Assembly (NCBI RefSeq): GCF_003966735.1
Contig: NZ_AP017378.1
Coordinates: forward strand, 3,368,905-3,432,904
DNA from: Desulfovibrio ferrophilus
GTDB taxonomy: Bacteria; Desulfobacterota; Desulfovibrionia; Desulfovibrionales; Desulfovibrionaceae
Length of the DNA: 64,000 nt
Reading direction: 5' to 3'
Shown here: positions 39,028-47,815 of the stretch, piece after piece
How the letters are laid out: each line of letters starts with the position of its first letter
Position numbering within the stretch: position 1 is the stretch's first letter
The notes under the pieces: model-generated
Seen by the model: the letters and a program-made list of their open reading frames with translations, nothing else
Databases searched by the model: none
What the model was told of the DNA's origin: nothing
Made by a program: the position numbers and the translations under genes

Positions 39028-40251
39028 TCATTCAATCCAATTTATACGAAAGTACTGTGCCTTCTCTTTGAAGCCTTTGAATTTATGAGGATTCATAGGC
39101 TCAAGATATTCTTTGACGGACCAGTTTTTTGCTAATCCGTAACGACTACTTAGCTTTGTGTGATTCGTCATTGCAGAAAGAGATTCAGAGATTAAGACCT
39201 CTTTTGCTTTGGCTTTAGAATTTAAACGGGCAGCTAGATCGACAATAGGGCCGTGAGGATCGTTTCCATAAAAAAATATAACATCACCAGCAGCTATGCT
39301 AATTTTCGATTGTATTTTGTGATTAGAATTTAAGTAGTATTTGTTGTTTGTATCCAAAAGCTCTTCTTGGATAGAGATGGCCGCTAGTATAGCCTGTTCT
39401 GGTTCATTGATTGGAAACGTAGCCATTACACAATCGCCAATATATTTTACGATAGTTCCATTGTGGCGTATAATTACTTCTGTGGCAATCTTATTATGTT
39501 TATTGCATTTGAATAGTCCTTCATGGAATCCTTCATCTTCTTTTATAGAAACAGATTCTGCAAGATCTGCAAATAAAATAATGAGGCTCTGTTGTGTCTC
39601 CTCAAAAAGACATGATATTTCTGTAGATGAATTAGCACTCATCTCGAAAGCTTTGTACGGATGCTCGAATGTTTGTCCATATGCTGTTGTGAAAACGTTT
39701 TTAGGTTTTTCTCTGGTGATCAGATGCTTGTAGTATCTAGGTATCGATTCTATTAAAAGATTGCGTTTTTCTTCGGCGATTTCAATCAATCCTCTAAAAC
39801 CACTTTTCTTTAGGTTTCCTAGGTTTGTTTTGTCTAGCATGTTGTCGAAATCATAACTGTAACCTGTTGATACAACGTTGGTTTTTTGGTGTTGTGTAAA
39901 AGCTATCATAGGGTAAGTTAGGAGGTGTTTTCTTAGGAAATTTGCAAGTTTAAACCCCGTTGGAATAAAATCTAGTTCTTCCTTGTCATTGTTCTCGTAA
40001 GATAAGAGTTTTTCTTGTTCACTTTCTAATAAAGCAAGGTCTATGAATATGCTTTTTATTTTATCGCCAGACTCAATTGACTTTTGAATTATGGAAAGGG
40101 CATTCGAAAAGTTTTCAGTTAGTTTTTTTTTGTAACTAAAATCAGATATAAGTACATATTTAAAATTAAAATCCCAGTCTTCAAGTTTTGGTATGAAGAC
40201 ATTATTTACGTAATTTGGTTCGTCATCAATTATTACAAGTGTTTCAATCAT
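39028..40251 (-). CDS. receiver-like domain fused to class III nucleotidyl cyclase
   Basis: This 407-residue protein has two domains. Residues about 1-130 look like a response-regulator receiver: the acidic pocket LVIIDDEP, a candidate phospho-acceptor aspartate in SIFIDLALLE near residue 72, and IAFTQ. Residues about 215-400 are an adenylate/guanylate cyclase catalytic domain: IILFADLAESV (metal aspartate), HNGTIVKYIGDCVMATFP (second metal aspartate and a lysine) and GPIVDLAARLNSKAKAKEVLIS. In the last motif the usual G-D-x-V-N reads G-P-I-V-D, so a base-recognition aspartate and the transition-state asparagine appear changed. Its start overlaps the upstream gene's stop by four bases. Product nucleotide is unknown. 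Confidence 0.85.
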   Translation of the reverse strand: MIETLVIIDDEPNYVNNVFIPKLEDWDFNFKYVLISDFSYKKKLTENFSNALSIIQKSIESGDKIKSIFIDLALLESEQEKLLSYENNDKEELDFIPTGFKLANFLRKHLLTYPMIAFTQHQKTNVVSTGYSYDFDNMLDKTNLGNLKKSGFRGLIEIAEEKRNLLIESIPRYYKHLITREKPKNVFTTAYGQTFEHPYKAFEMSANSSTEISCLFEETQQSLIILFADLAESVSIKEDEGFHEGLFKCNKHNKIATEVIIRHNGTIVKYIGDCVMATFPINEPEQAILAAISIQEELLDTNNKYYLNSNHKIQSKISIAAGDVIFFYGNDPHGPIVDLAARLNSKAKAKEVLISESLSAMTNHTKLSSRYGLAKNWSVKEYLEPMNPHKFKGFKEKAQYFRINWIE

Positions 40252-43200
40252 AATATCGATTCCGCCTTGTAAAATAAAATTGTTACTATTGTTTTATTTT
40301 TAATGCGCTGGCATTTCAGTCTTGCGCAGTATTTGTCTATTAATTGTTGAATTCTATGAGAGTAGTTTGTTGTTTGTGGTTCATTTTCAAATCCTGGGCC
40401 ATCATCGATGTAATGCATGTATATATATTTAGCATTCGATTTTATCACAAATTGTACTGATAAATCAGTGCAAGGTTTTAATTTTTTAATAACGTTTAAA
40501 AGTGTAGAGTGAAAGTTGTCGAGAAGTGACCTGAAAGTCTCTTCGTCTACAAATGCTTTTAATGAATTTGTGTGGATTTCTTTGTTGCTGTAATTTATTC
40601 GATGCTCGCTTTGTTTCGAATGAATAAAATCGCTCGTAATCTCATAAATATCCGAAAATAAAGACTTAATGAACTTTTTTAATATGCTTTTATCTTGCGT
40701 GATGTGATTGTTTATGCGGTCTCGGATGGCGTCCGTTGATTCGTTTTCCCATGTTTCAATAAAGTGCTCCTTTGTCACGTCTTTACTTATCAACAAATAG
40801 TTTATTGTACTGTCTAGTGTGTCAAGATCTTCTAGGAAAGATTGATCAAAGTATCCATGCTGTTCGAGTAGAGGTGAAAATAACTCAGGGTAGCTCTTGA
40901 GCGCGTTGTATATCGTATTAAAATTTTCGTTTAAGTTTGATTCATGGTGATAGTGTTTTAGTAAAAGTTTTTTATGATTTGCGTATGACAATGCTGCAAG
41001 CGAGTTGGTCCATTTAAATGATATGTCAGAGTGATTTGATCTTCCTATTTTTTTAGAGAATAAGATGTTCCAAATATCTTTAAGAGCGATAAGCTCAGGT
41101 CTTGTAAAATCATCATGGTTTTTTATTGCGTAAATGCGTGATACTTGATTCACAGCGTTTAGTATGTTGAGATAATTGAACTTCAGTTCATCGTCATCAG
41201 AGAGTAATGTTACTTGCTTGCTAATAAATTGAACACATTTAGATAGATTGTCATGTCCTATTGTTTCTTTGTTGATAAGTAGTTCAGCCATGCACTCAAG
41301 AGTTGTTGTATTTTTAATTGTGATGTGAAGTATTTCTTCAAAGTTATCGATGAAGTATTTTGAGTCAGTATGTATCAGTATGGCGATAGCGTGAGAGTTT
41401 TTCCAGTTGTTGTGCATAACTTCGATGCAGTTTTTGCACAAATTATGTTTTGTGTCTTTGTCCAGGTTGTTTAAGTATTCAGAAAAGGAGAATATTTCAA
41501 AATACAGTACCGAGAGAAGCGTTTTGAAAAGTGTTTGATTTGATGAGAAATTGTTAATTATTTGAATTATAAATTCAGTTGAATGCATGTCGTCTTGAAG
41601 TGATTTTTGAAGATGGATGCGACAGGTTAATGTTTCAATCGGAGCATGTATTGTTTTACTGGGTTTAAGTTTGTCCGTTCGATTTTTTTCAGAAGGTATT
41701 TTTTTATTTTTTTCGATACAATTCATTAAAGTATCGTTTAGCGCTCGAAGTTCGTTGCTATCAATGAGTGATTTTATTATCTTATTTTTTATACAAAGCG
41801 GGCAAGTATTGTGCTTATATTGTGGGATCGGTATATTAGCATATTCAAAAAATTCAATTTGTGTTTTATTGTATTGTTTTAAATTGCAAAATTTTATTGT
41901 GTCTTTAATTTTAGAACGATCAAGTATGACGTATATCAAGCATTTATCTGGTTCAAGGTAGCTACATGAGTGTAGTATGTTCCAGATAGTTTCTCCTGAG
42001 CTTATTGTAGAGTCAATTATTAGTATTGTTTTTATGTTTTCAAAATGGTTAGGGTTTAAGGGTGTTCCATCGTCTTTTATTTTATGTACTTCACACCCAA
42101 ATTCATCAGATATGGTGTCGGTCAAAAGTGTGATGTCTTTTGTTTCAATGTTATGAAAGACATGTGATATTTTGTCTGTTTCGTCATTAAGGTAGCTTTC
42201 TATTATGTGGGCTAGTTTGTATGTTACTATTCCACCGAATGTTTTACAAATTTTATCAATATTGAAGCAATATGGAAAATGGTTCTTGTTTTTCTCGGAT
42301 ATGTAGTGGCCCATAGCCACAGGTATGTTGTATTCGAATAGCTGGTTTACAAATTCTTCTGGTGAGATAAATGTTTCAGCTTCTGTGCTTTTAGTTATCG
42401 GTGACCAGCTTTCATTGATTTTATTGATCTCACTCCAATGCCATTGGTATGGTTTTGATTCTTTGAATAGTTCTGTAGCGTTATGATATATACATTGAGT
42501 TTCAATTGGTTGATTGTTGTTGCTATACTGTATGCTGTCTGTTGTCTTGCGTAAGTCTATAATGCTGTGAATCTTAGTTATCCTGTCACTAATGTTGCGC
42601 ATTTCTAGCTGTTGAATGACTTTTTTAATTGATTTCGAAGTGGCTATAACGTCTACTAAAATTATTATGGAATCGTAACTTCCAAGCTTGTATAGTAATA
42701 GTTTGTCTATCTCTGGTGTTGAGCTATTGATGTGGGTTATGTTGGGATTTTTGTTTTTAATGAAACTGTATAGTGAGGATCCGATTTGATCGCCAATGCT
42801 TGAGATTGATAGTATGCAAGTTGGTTTGTTTTTAGGGATTTTTATTTCGTTTGCGACTACCCGTATTAGCTGGTTTTTTAGCTCGTGTTTTCTAAATAAA
42901 GATCCAATTTCAAAAAATACGTTTGAGAACGCATTTGTTGGAAATAAGAATTTCCCATCATGTCTAATGCCATTGTCTACATTGTTTATCGCAGATATAA
43001 GTGATTTTTTTTCTCTCTCTATGATAGCATTTAACGCTGTTTCAAAACTAAATGAGAGGCCGATGGTTTTGTTTTTTCTTTTAACGAAAATATTATCCCA
43101 ATATTCAGGTATCGTCTTTATATCAATATATTCTTTGTTGATTGCTTTAATGACAGTTTCTGTGCAGTTCGATTTGTCTGAGTAATCACCTATAACTTTT

Positions 43201-44690
43201 ATATCATAATTGTATTCTTTTCTATTGATAGATATAAAAGGTCTAATGGTGTATCTTTTGTCTATACCATCCCATTCTTCAATTTCATTTAACGGCAGTA
43301 TTGTGTCGTGATGTTCGTAGTTGATTCCTATTATTTTATAATTGTCTAATCCAAGAAAATATATTTGCATAAGAAATGGATAAAGCATGTCTTTATCCCA
43401 TTCAACTTTATGAAAATCTATGCATATTATATCAGTTTTTTTACACGATTTTGTGAACTGATATAGATCGTTTACATAGAATATTGCCGATCTGTTAATT
43501 TTTGATGTGTATGGTGTGTAAAATTTCACATCATCTATTTTATTTTGTGAGTATTTTAATATATTTTCGTTTATTTGTGTGGTCTCCGCTTCTCGTAATT
43601 CTTTTAAAGGGATTAATATTTCTAAATGTACACCTGGAATTTCTCGTATTGATTTAAGTGTTCGACTTTCATTGCTTGTTTTATAGGTGCCTACATCATT
43701 TGAATAGTAATCATAACAAATATAATTTCTATCGCTTCGGCATATTACCGCTCCTCGACATTTTTTTGCTAAGTTTTTGACGAAATATAGTCCGCGAGGT
43801 GGTATGTAATTATTCCATTCCAGTTTTGAATCAGCTTCTTCTAAATTTGTCTTCTGTTTACTTGTAGAATGAAGTTCGAATGCATATTTTATTATTGCAG
43901 AGTTGGATTTGTTCGTGTTGTCAATAACGTCATCTGCATCGTAAGCCTTTCTGAGGGTTTTTACTATTCCCGGTCCTGTGTCGCTAATCACAATTTGTAA
44001 GCATTCTGAATTTCCGAGTTTTTTAAGAAATCTTCTTAGGAATTTTGGTGATTGTGCTTGTCTGTAGAGCAGGATTTTGTCAGCGATATCTGTGCTAATT
44101 TTAGGTATTAATCCTATAGCAATTTTTGCATCATTAGTGTTCTTGTTTTTTATGGTTCCGTGTTCATATGCATTTTTTCCTAGTTCTCTGATTATAATGC
44201 TCTTTATACCAGCTAAATTTGTATTTTTAATGCCAGTGTTCTCGACGGAGTATTTCAATAGACTTGATTCTAAGTTTAACTGATTAATTATATTGTTGAA
44301 TGATTCTCTGTTGAATTCTTTTAATCTCATGCATTTTTTTGGCATATAATCTTTATATTCTTTATCGTATTCTGAGAGTTTTATATCAATTCCCCTGCTC
44401 CTCAAGTAATTTAGCAGTTGGAATGAGTACATAAAGGATTCAACTCGGAGCGCCGTTTCATTATATATTTTATTAGGTCCGTTTGTGGGGCTAATTATCT
44501 GAATTTTCATTCCATTTACATTTTTGCTTATGATCCATGTCGCAAAAATGCAGAATGCATATATATCTACGTATTTCACATTTTCTAAACTAATCAAGAT
44601 GTTTGAATATTTTGCTGATTCTACTTTGTTAATAAATTGTTCAATTTCTTTAATATCTATTCTTTTGAGGCTAGTATCAAAACTTTCCAT
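40248..44690 (-). CDS. large STAS-GHKL ATPase-phosphoribosyltransferase-like protein
   Basis: This 1480-residue protein is soluble and A+T-rich in coding. Residues about 28-72 resemble a STAS domain (NILISLENVKYVDIYAFCIF). Residues about 160-330 form a GHKL ATPase: N-box IIIRELGKNAYEHG, G1 box VISDTGPGI and G2-like PPRGLYFVKNLAKKCRG. Two phosphoribosyltransferase-type PRPP loops follow: SIIILVDVIATSKSI near residue 700 and ILIIDSTISSGETI near residue 915. A C-P-L-C pair lies near residue 985 and a long helical region follows. The C-terminus has another G1-like IDDGPGFENEP near residue 1425. No histidine-kinase dimerisation domain is visible. It is the first gene of an operon with the receiver-cyclase. 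I do not recognise the full architecture. Confidence 0.8.
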   Translation of the reverse strand: MESFDTSLKRIDIKEIEQFINKVESAKYSNILISLENVKYVDIYAFCIFATWIISKNVNGMKIQIISPTNGPNKIYNETALRVESFMYSFQLLNYLRSRGIDIKLSEYDKEYKDYMPKKCMRLKEFNRESFNNIINQLNLESSLLKYSVENTGIKNTNLAGIKSIIIRELGKNAYEHGTIKNKNTNDAKIAIGLIPKISTDIADKILLYRQAQSPKFLRRFLKKLGNSECLQIVISDTGPGIVKTLRKAYDADDVIDNTNKSNSAIIKYAFELHSTSKQKTNLEEADSKLEWNNYIPPRGLYFVKNLAKKCRGAVICRSDRNYICYDYYSNDVGTYKTSNESRTLKSIREIPGVHLEILIPLKELREAETTQINENILKYSQNKIDDVKFYTPYTSKINRSAIFYVNDLYQFTKSCKKTDIICIDFHKVEWDKDMLYPFLMQIYFLGLDNYKIIGINYEHHDTILPLNEIEEWDGIDKRYTIRPFISINRKEYNYDIKVIGDYSDKSNCTETVIKAINKEYIDIKTIPEYWDNIFVKRKNKTIGLSFSFETALNAIIEREKKSLISAINNVDNGIRHDGKFLFPTNAFSNVFFEIGSLFRKHELKNQLIRVVANEIKIPKNKPTCILSISSIGDQIGSSLYSFIKNKNPNITHINSSTPEIDKLLLYKLGSYDSIIILVDVIATSKSIKKVIQQLEMRNISDRITKIHSIIDLRKTTDSIQYSNNNQPIETQCIYHNATELFKESKPYQWHWSEINKINESWSPITKSTEAETFISPEEFVNQLFEYNIPVAMGHYISEKNKNHFPYCFNIDKICKTFGGIVTYKLAHIIESYLNDETDKISHVFHNIETKDITLLTDTISDEFGCEVHKIKDDGTPLNPNHFENIKTILIIDSTISSGETIWNILHSCSYLEPDKCLIYVILDRSKIKDTIKFCNLKQYNKTQIEFFEYANIPIPQYKHNTCPLCIKNKIIKSLIDSNELRALNDTLMNCIEKNKKIPSEKNRTDKLKPSKTIHAPIETLTCRIHLQKSLQDDMHSTEFIIQIINNFSSNQTLFKTLLSVLYFEIFSFSEYLNNLDKDTKHNLCKNCIEVMHNNWKNSHAIAILIHTDSKYFIDNFEEILHITIKNTTTLECMAELLINKETIGHDNLSKCVQFISKQVTLLSDDDELKFNYLNILNAVNQVSRIYAIKNHDDFTRPELIALKDIWNILFSKKIGRSNHSDISFKWTNSLAALSYANHKKLLLKHYHHESNLNENFNTIYNALKSYPELFSPLLEQHGYFDQSFLEDLDTLDSTINYLLISKDVTKEHFIETWENESTDAIRDRINNHITQDKSILKKFIKSLFSDIYEITSDFIHSKQSEHRINYSNKEIHTNSLKAFVDEETFRSLLDNFHSTLLNVIKKLKPCTDLSVQFVIKSNAKYIYMHYIDDGPGFENEPQTTNYSHRIQQLIDKYCARLKCQRIKNKTIVTILFYKAESIL

Positions 44691-44726
44691 ACTCTTATCT
44701 CGTGGTTGAGTTAATATTTTGCCATG

Positions 44727-44755
44727 CGTATATAATATCGTTGATAAAGTGTCAT
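44727..44755 (-). promoter_or_regulatory. candidate promoter of the GHKL-cyclase operon
   Basis: On the minus strand ATGACA (44755-44750) is followed after 17 bases by TATACG (44732-44727), about 37 bp upstream of the start codon at 44690. The surrounding sequence is very A+T-rich, so chance matches are likely. Confidence 0.35.
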
Positions 44756-44787
44756 GCTTTTCATCTGATTTGTTTGTATTTTTTAGA

Positions 44788-44807
44788 AGTGTCCGCTATG
44801 TGTCCGC
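44788..44807. repeat. paired TGTCCGC repeats at the right side of the island
   Basis: The AGTGTCCGCTATGTGTCCGC doublet matches the left-end copy at 37488-37507 except its first base. A further doublet is just outside at 45067-45086. Confidence 0.45.
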
Positions 44808-44847
44808 TTTCATATTTGACACATGCGTAACCTATTGAAATTACATG

Positions 44848-44863
44848 ATGCTGTGCACAGCAT
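44848..44863. promoter_or_regulatory. 16-bp perfect palindrome upstream of the GHKL-cyclase operon
   Basis: ATGCTGTG-CACAGCAT is a perfect palindrome without a spacer. It is 158 bp upstream of the operon start and could be an operator or a recombination-accessory site. Confidence 0.35.
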
Positions 44864-44948
44864 GCACAAACGGTAGGGCGGGAGGTTTGACGGACGAATG
44901 CTCTTTGATTTTAGCTGGTTAGGTTTGTTTTATTTCTCCTGATGCCGA

Positions 44949-45045
44949 TGAATGGCATTCAAGAGGTCGTGGGTTCGATTCCCTCCAGCTCCACCACCGA
45001 TTATTCAAGGGATTCAGGTATTTGCCTGGGTCCCTTTTTTCGTGG
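44949..45045 (+). repeat. attachment site, right end of the island (attR), displaced tRNA-Ala 3' end
   Basis: Bases 44949-44996 are the 3' part of a tRNA-Ala(GGC) with T arm GTGGG-TTCGATT-CCCTC and CCA. Upstream bases do not continue the tRNA, so it is a fragment. The following terminator is conserved to 45045. The mismatches with attL (one T/C, GG/CA and CC/TG) fall in the variable loop and T stem. Confidence 0.85.
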
Positions 45046-45365
45046 TGAAGAGGCGTTTTTGGGTTTTGTGTCCGCTATGTGTCCGCTCTATGTCCGTATC
45101 CCGGTGCCGAATTGCAAATAATCATAGGAGACTGTATGCCCGGTTTACCAAAGCGAATGGATAAATTGAAATTTGCCTGAATCACTGAAAAATGACCCTC
45201 GGTATAGAAGAATGCCGTGGGTGAATCATTGGTTTTCCCTGTTTTAGGGAGTGGGATGATTTCTGACTGTCATTTTAGATGATTATCCATGGGAAGCTGA
45301 GTTGTATTCTGTCGACTTTGCCGGGTCTAAACTCTTGGCTGCACCGTCAACCGGGTAGGGAAAGT

Positions 45366-46652
45366 ATGGGCGATAACGTATTGATTCATCAGGATGTTTC
45401 TGAGGAAACCATCCTGATCGTCGAGGACAGTAGGACCATGGTGTCTCTGTTGTCTCGCGCCATACAGAAGGAATTCGGCCTGCAGGCTGTGATCTGCAGA
45501 ACTTATGCAGAGGCACAGGATCAGCTTCAGAACTCGGATCAGGTCTATTTTGCTGCGTTGCTGGATCTCAACCTACCCGACGCCCCGAATGGGGAGGTTG
45601 TTGACCTGGTTACGGGCAAGGGGATACCGGCCATCGTTTTCACGGGCGAAATGTCGGACGATTTGCGCGATATCATGTGGTCCAAGCGTATCGTGGACTA
45701 TGTGGTCAAGGACAATGTGGATAATATTCAGCAGATCATGGGCATTGCCAGACGACTCAAAGGCAATAAGGACCTCAATGTGCTTGTCGTGGACGATTCG
45801 TCTACGAGCCGGACTGTTATTAAGGATTTGTTGAAGGTTTGGAATTTTAATGTGCTGGAGGCCACAGACGGTCGCGAAGCGCTGAATATCCTTGCCAGCC
45901 ACGATAAGATCAATCTTTTGATCACCGACTATCACATGCCAAAAATTAACGGCATCGAGTTGGTTAAGGAAGTCCGGCGTAAGTTCTCAAAGTCGCGGTT
46001 GCCGATCATTGGTATTTCCGGCGTTGGCGGTGCCACCACTTCGGCCCATTTCATCAAATGCGGTGCCAACGATTACATGCACAAACCATTTCTGACCGAA
46101 GAATTGTATTGCCGGGTGATCAGCAATATTGAAACTTCGGAATATATCGCGGCTATAAAGGATCTCGCCGAGCGGGATTATTTGACGGGTATTTTCAATC
46201 GCCGTTCCTTTTTTAGTTATGGCAGTAAATTGTTTTCCAGCCACCAGCGTGGCCAGATTGAGATCGTGCTGGCGATGATCGACATTGATTGTTTCAAGGA
46301 CTGCAATGACAAGTACGGCCACAGCGCCGGTGATGAGGTTTTGAAATTCGTTGCCGAAACGCTGACGGATAGTTTTCGGGATACGGACCTTGTCGCCCGC
46401 TTCGGAGGAGAGGAATTTTGCGTGGCCTGTGTGGATCTGGCACCCGAAGAGATTGCTACGGTTTTTGAAGAAACTCGCCGCGCCATTGAAGAGGCCATTA
46501 TCAGGATTATGGATTACAAGATTCGTGTGAGCATTAGCGTCGGTGTGTGCGCCCAGCACGCGGATAGCCTTGATGGGATGATCAAGATTGCTGATGAGAT
46601 GCTTTATCAGGCCAAGAAAAATGGTCGTAATCAGGTTTGTATTGCTGACTAG
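45366..46652 (+). CDS. double-receiver diguanylate cyclase (REC-REC-GGDEF)
   Basis: This 428-residue cytoplasmic response regulator has two receiver domains (residues about 14-125 and 140-255) and a GGDEF domain (about 290-428). The first receiver has ILIVEDSRTMV and LLDLNLPDAP; the second has VLVVDDSSTS, LITDYHMPKINGIELV and a conserved lysine in YMHKPF. The cyclase active site is RFGGEEFCV, an active-type GGEEF, so it should make cyclic di-GMP. RDYLTGIFNRRSFF opens the domain. The ATG at 45366 follows AGGGAAAG; the upstream frame is not conserved-looking. It is a single gene next to the island edge. Confidence 0.94.
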   Translation: MGDNVLIHQDVSEETILIVEDSRTMVSLLSRAIQKEFGLQAVICRTYAEAQDQLQNSDQVYFAALLDLNLPDAPNGEVVDLVTGKGIPAIVFTGEMSDDLRDIMWSKRIVDYVVKDNVDNIQQIMGIARRLKGNKDLNVLVVDDSSTSRTVIKDLLKVWNFNVLEATDGREALNILASHDKINLLITDYHMPKINGIELVKEVRRKFSKSRLPIIGISGVGGATTSAHFIKCGANDYMHKPFLTEELYCRVISNIETSEYIAAIKDLAERDYLTGIFNRRSFFSYGSKLFSSHQRGQIEIVLAMIDIDCFKDCNDKYGHSAGDEVLKFVAETLTDSFRDTDLVARFGGEEFCVACVDLAPEEIATVFEETRRAIEEAIIRIMDYKIRVSISVGVCAQHADSLDGMIKIADEMLYQAKKNGRNQVCIAD

Positions 46653-46694
46653 TTTCGTCTCTGTCTTTCGGGTTTGACCCGCCCTTCCATTCAC

Positions 46695-46727
46695 GCAGGT
46701 TCCCCAGTCTTGGGACCTGCTGTTTTA
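46695..46727 (+). terminator. terminator after the REC-REC-GGDEF gene
   Basis: GCAGGTTCCC and GGGACCTGC form a nine-pair stem with one bulged T, followed by TGTTTTATT. Confidence 0.65.
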
Positions 46728-46765
46728 TTCTTTCATATGTTTTAAAGGACGTGGCGGACGGAGAT

Positions 46766-47485
46766 TCAGGCGATTTCGGCGTTGCGGAAGACGTCCTGTC
46801 CGGCGAGCCAGCGCCCGGCGGCAGTGTCGTCGCCGAGGGCGATGTCCAGAGCTGCAATGAATCCTACATAAAATGAAGTCAGGCCGTGATTGCGCATGGC
46901 GATCATGAAAGCCGTGGAATAGAGGTCCGTGGCCTGTTGCAGTTTGGGATAGCAGGGGACGTCCATGGCCCGGTGTTCCTCAAAGCCTTGCTCACAGGCC
47001 GTTGCAGCTGTGGAATGGTGGCTACGGCAGGTAAATGGACGGATTTCGTAGATCAAGCAGAGCTGCTCCTGCCCATCGTCAAGGAAGGGGCACGGGGTCT
47101 TGTTTTCCAGCCACCACTCGAGACGCATGGGGTCGCCATGCTCAACCATGCCATGGATGTTCTGCTGAATCTGGGTAAGTACAGGCGGCTCAAGATTGAG
47201 CCGTAGCTGCTGCGCGATGATAAGCACCTCGGGGATGGATGTGCTGACGCGGGTATGGCAGCAGTAAGTGCATCCGGGGGTGCATTCCACATCGTCGGGC
47301 ACGGGGAAGGATTGGGTGATCGTGGCGAATTGCATCATGCCGTGGCCTAGCAGGGGAACGCTCAGCCCGTGTTCCGCGATGCCTTGAGAGATGAATTGAA
47401 CGGCCTGCTCAAGACGTTGGCGGAGATGGCTGTCAGCCTGCCCGGAGGTGTTCTCGTCTTGATGTTTCGTTGTGTTGTTCGTCAT
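46766..47485 (-). CDS. YkgJ-family cysteine-cluster protein
   Basis: This 239-residue protein carries the zinc- or iron-chelating CxxCxxxx(x)CC-type cluster of the YkgJ/Fli family: CTPGCTYCCHTRV near residue 69, then C-P-F near residue 132, CLIYEIRPFTCRSHHS near residues 142-157 and later cysteines (TACEQG, VPCYPK). Function of the family is unclear; some members modify or chaperone metals. The start at 47485 is the first ATG; the open frame continues to a TTG without a ribosome site. It is convergent with the GGDEF gene. Confidence 0.82.
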   Translation of the reverse strand: MTNNTTKHQDENTSGQADSHLRQRLEQAVQFISQGIAEHGLSVPLLGHGMMQFATITQSFPVPDDVECTPGCTYCCHTRVSTSIPEVLIIAQQLRLNLEPPVLTQIQQNIHGMVEHGDPMRLEWWLENKTPCPFLDDGQEQLCLIYEIRPFTCRSHHSTAATACEQGFEEHRAMDVPCYPKLQQATDLYSTAFMIAMRNHGLTSFYVGFIAALDIALGDDTAAGRWLAGQDVFRNAEIA

Positions 47486-47815
47486 GGATGGTTTTCCGCC
47501 GAGTTTCACATTCGCCAAAAAATTGTTGTTTGATTGCAGAGGGAAACCAGTCGCATTGCGGCTTGGGCATGCTTGGGCAAGGGTATCAGAATACAGGCTA
47601 GCTCGCCATAGTCTGTCGTGTGTCGGATGGTTTTAGCAGGGCTGAGTTCGCTGTTGTGGGGGTGCTTGCTGTCGTACCTGCGTGGTCTGTGGAATGAATG
47701 GGCCAACGGGTGCTTGTGTCATTTCCGTTGCGGTTCTTGTTCCTCCTCCGGCTCTTGTGATAGTGTCAGAGTTGCCCCTTTTTTGGGCTTTGACAGCGAA
47801 CCCGAGGAGCCTGGA

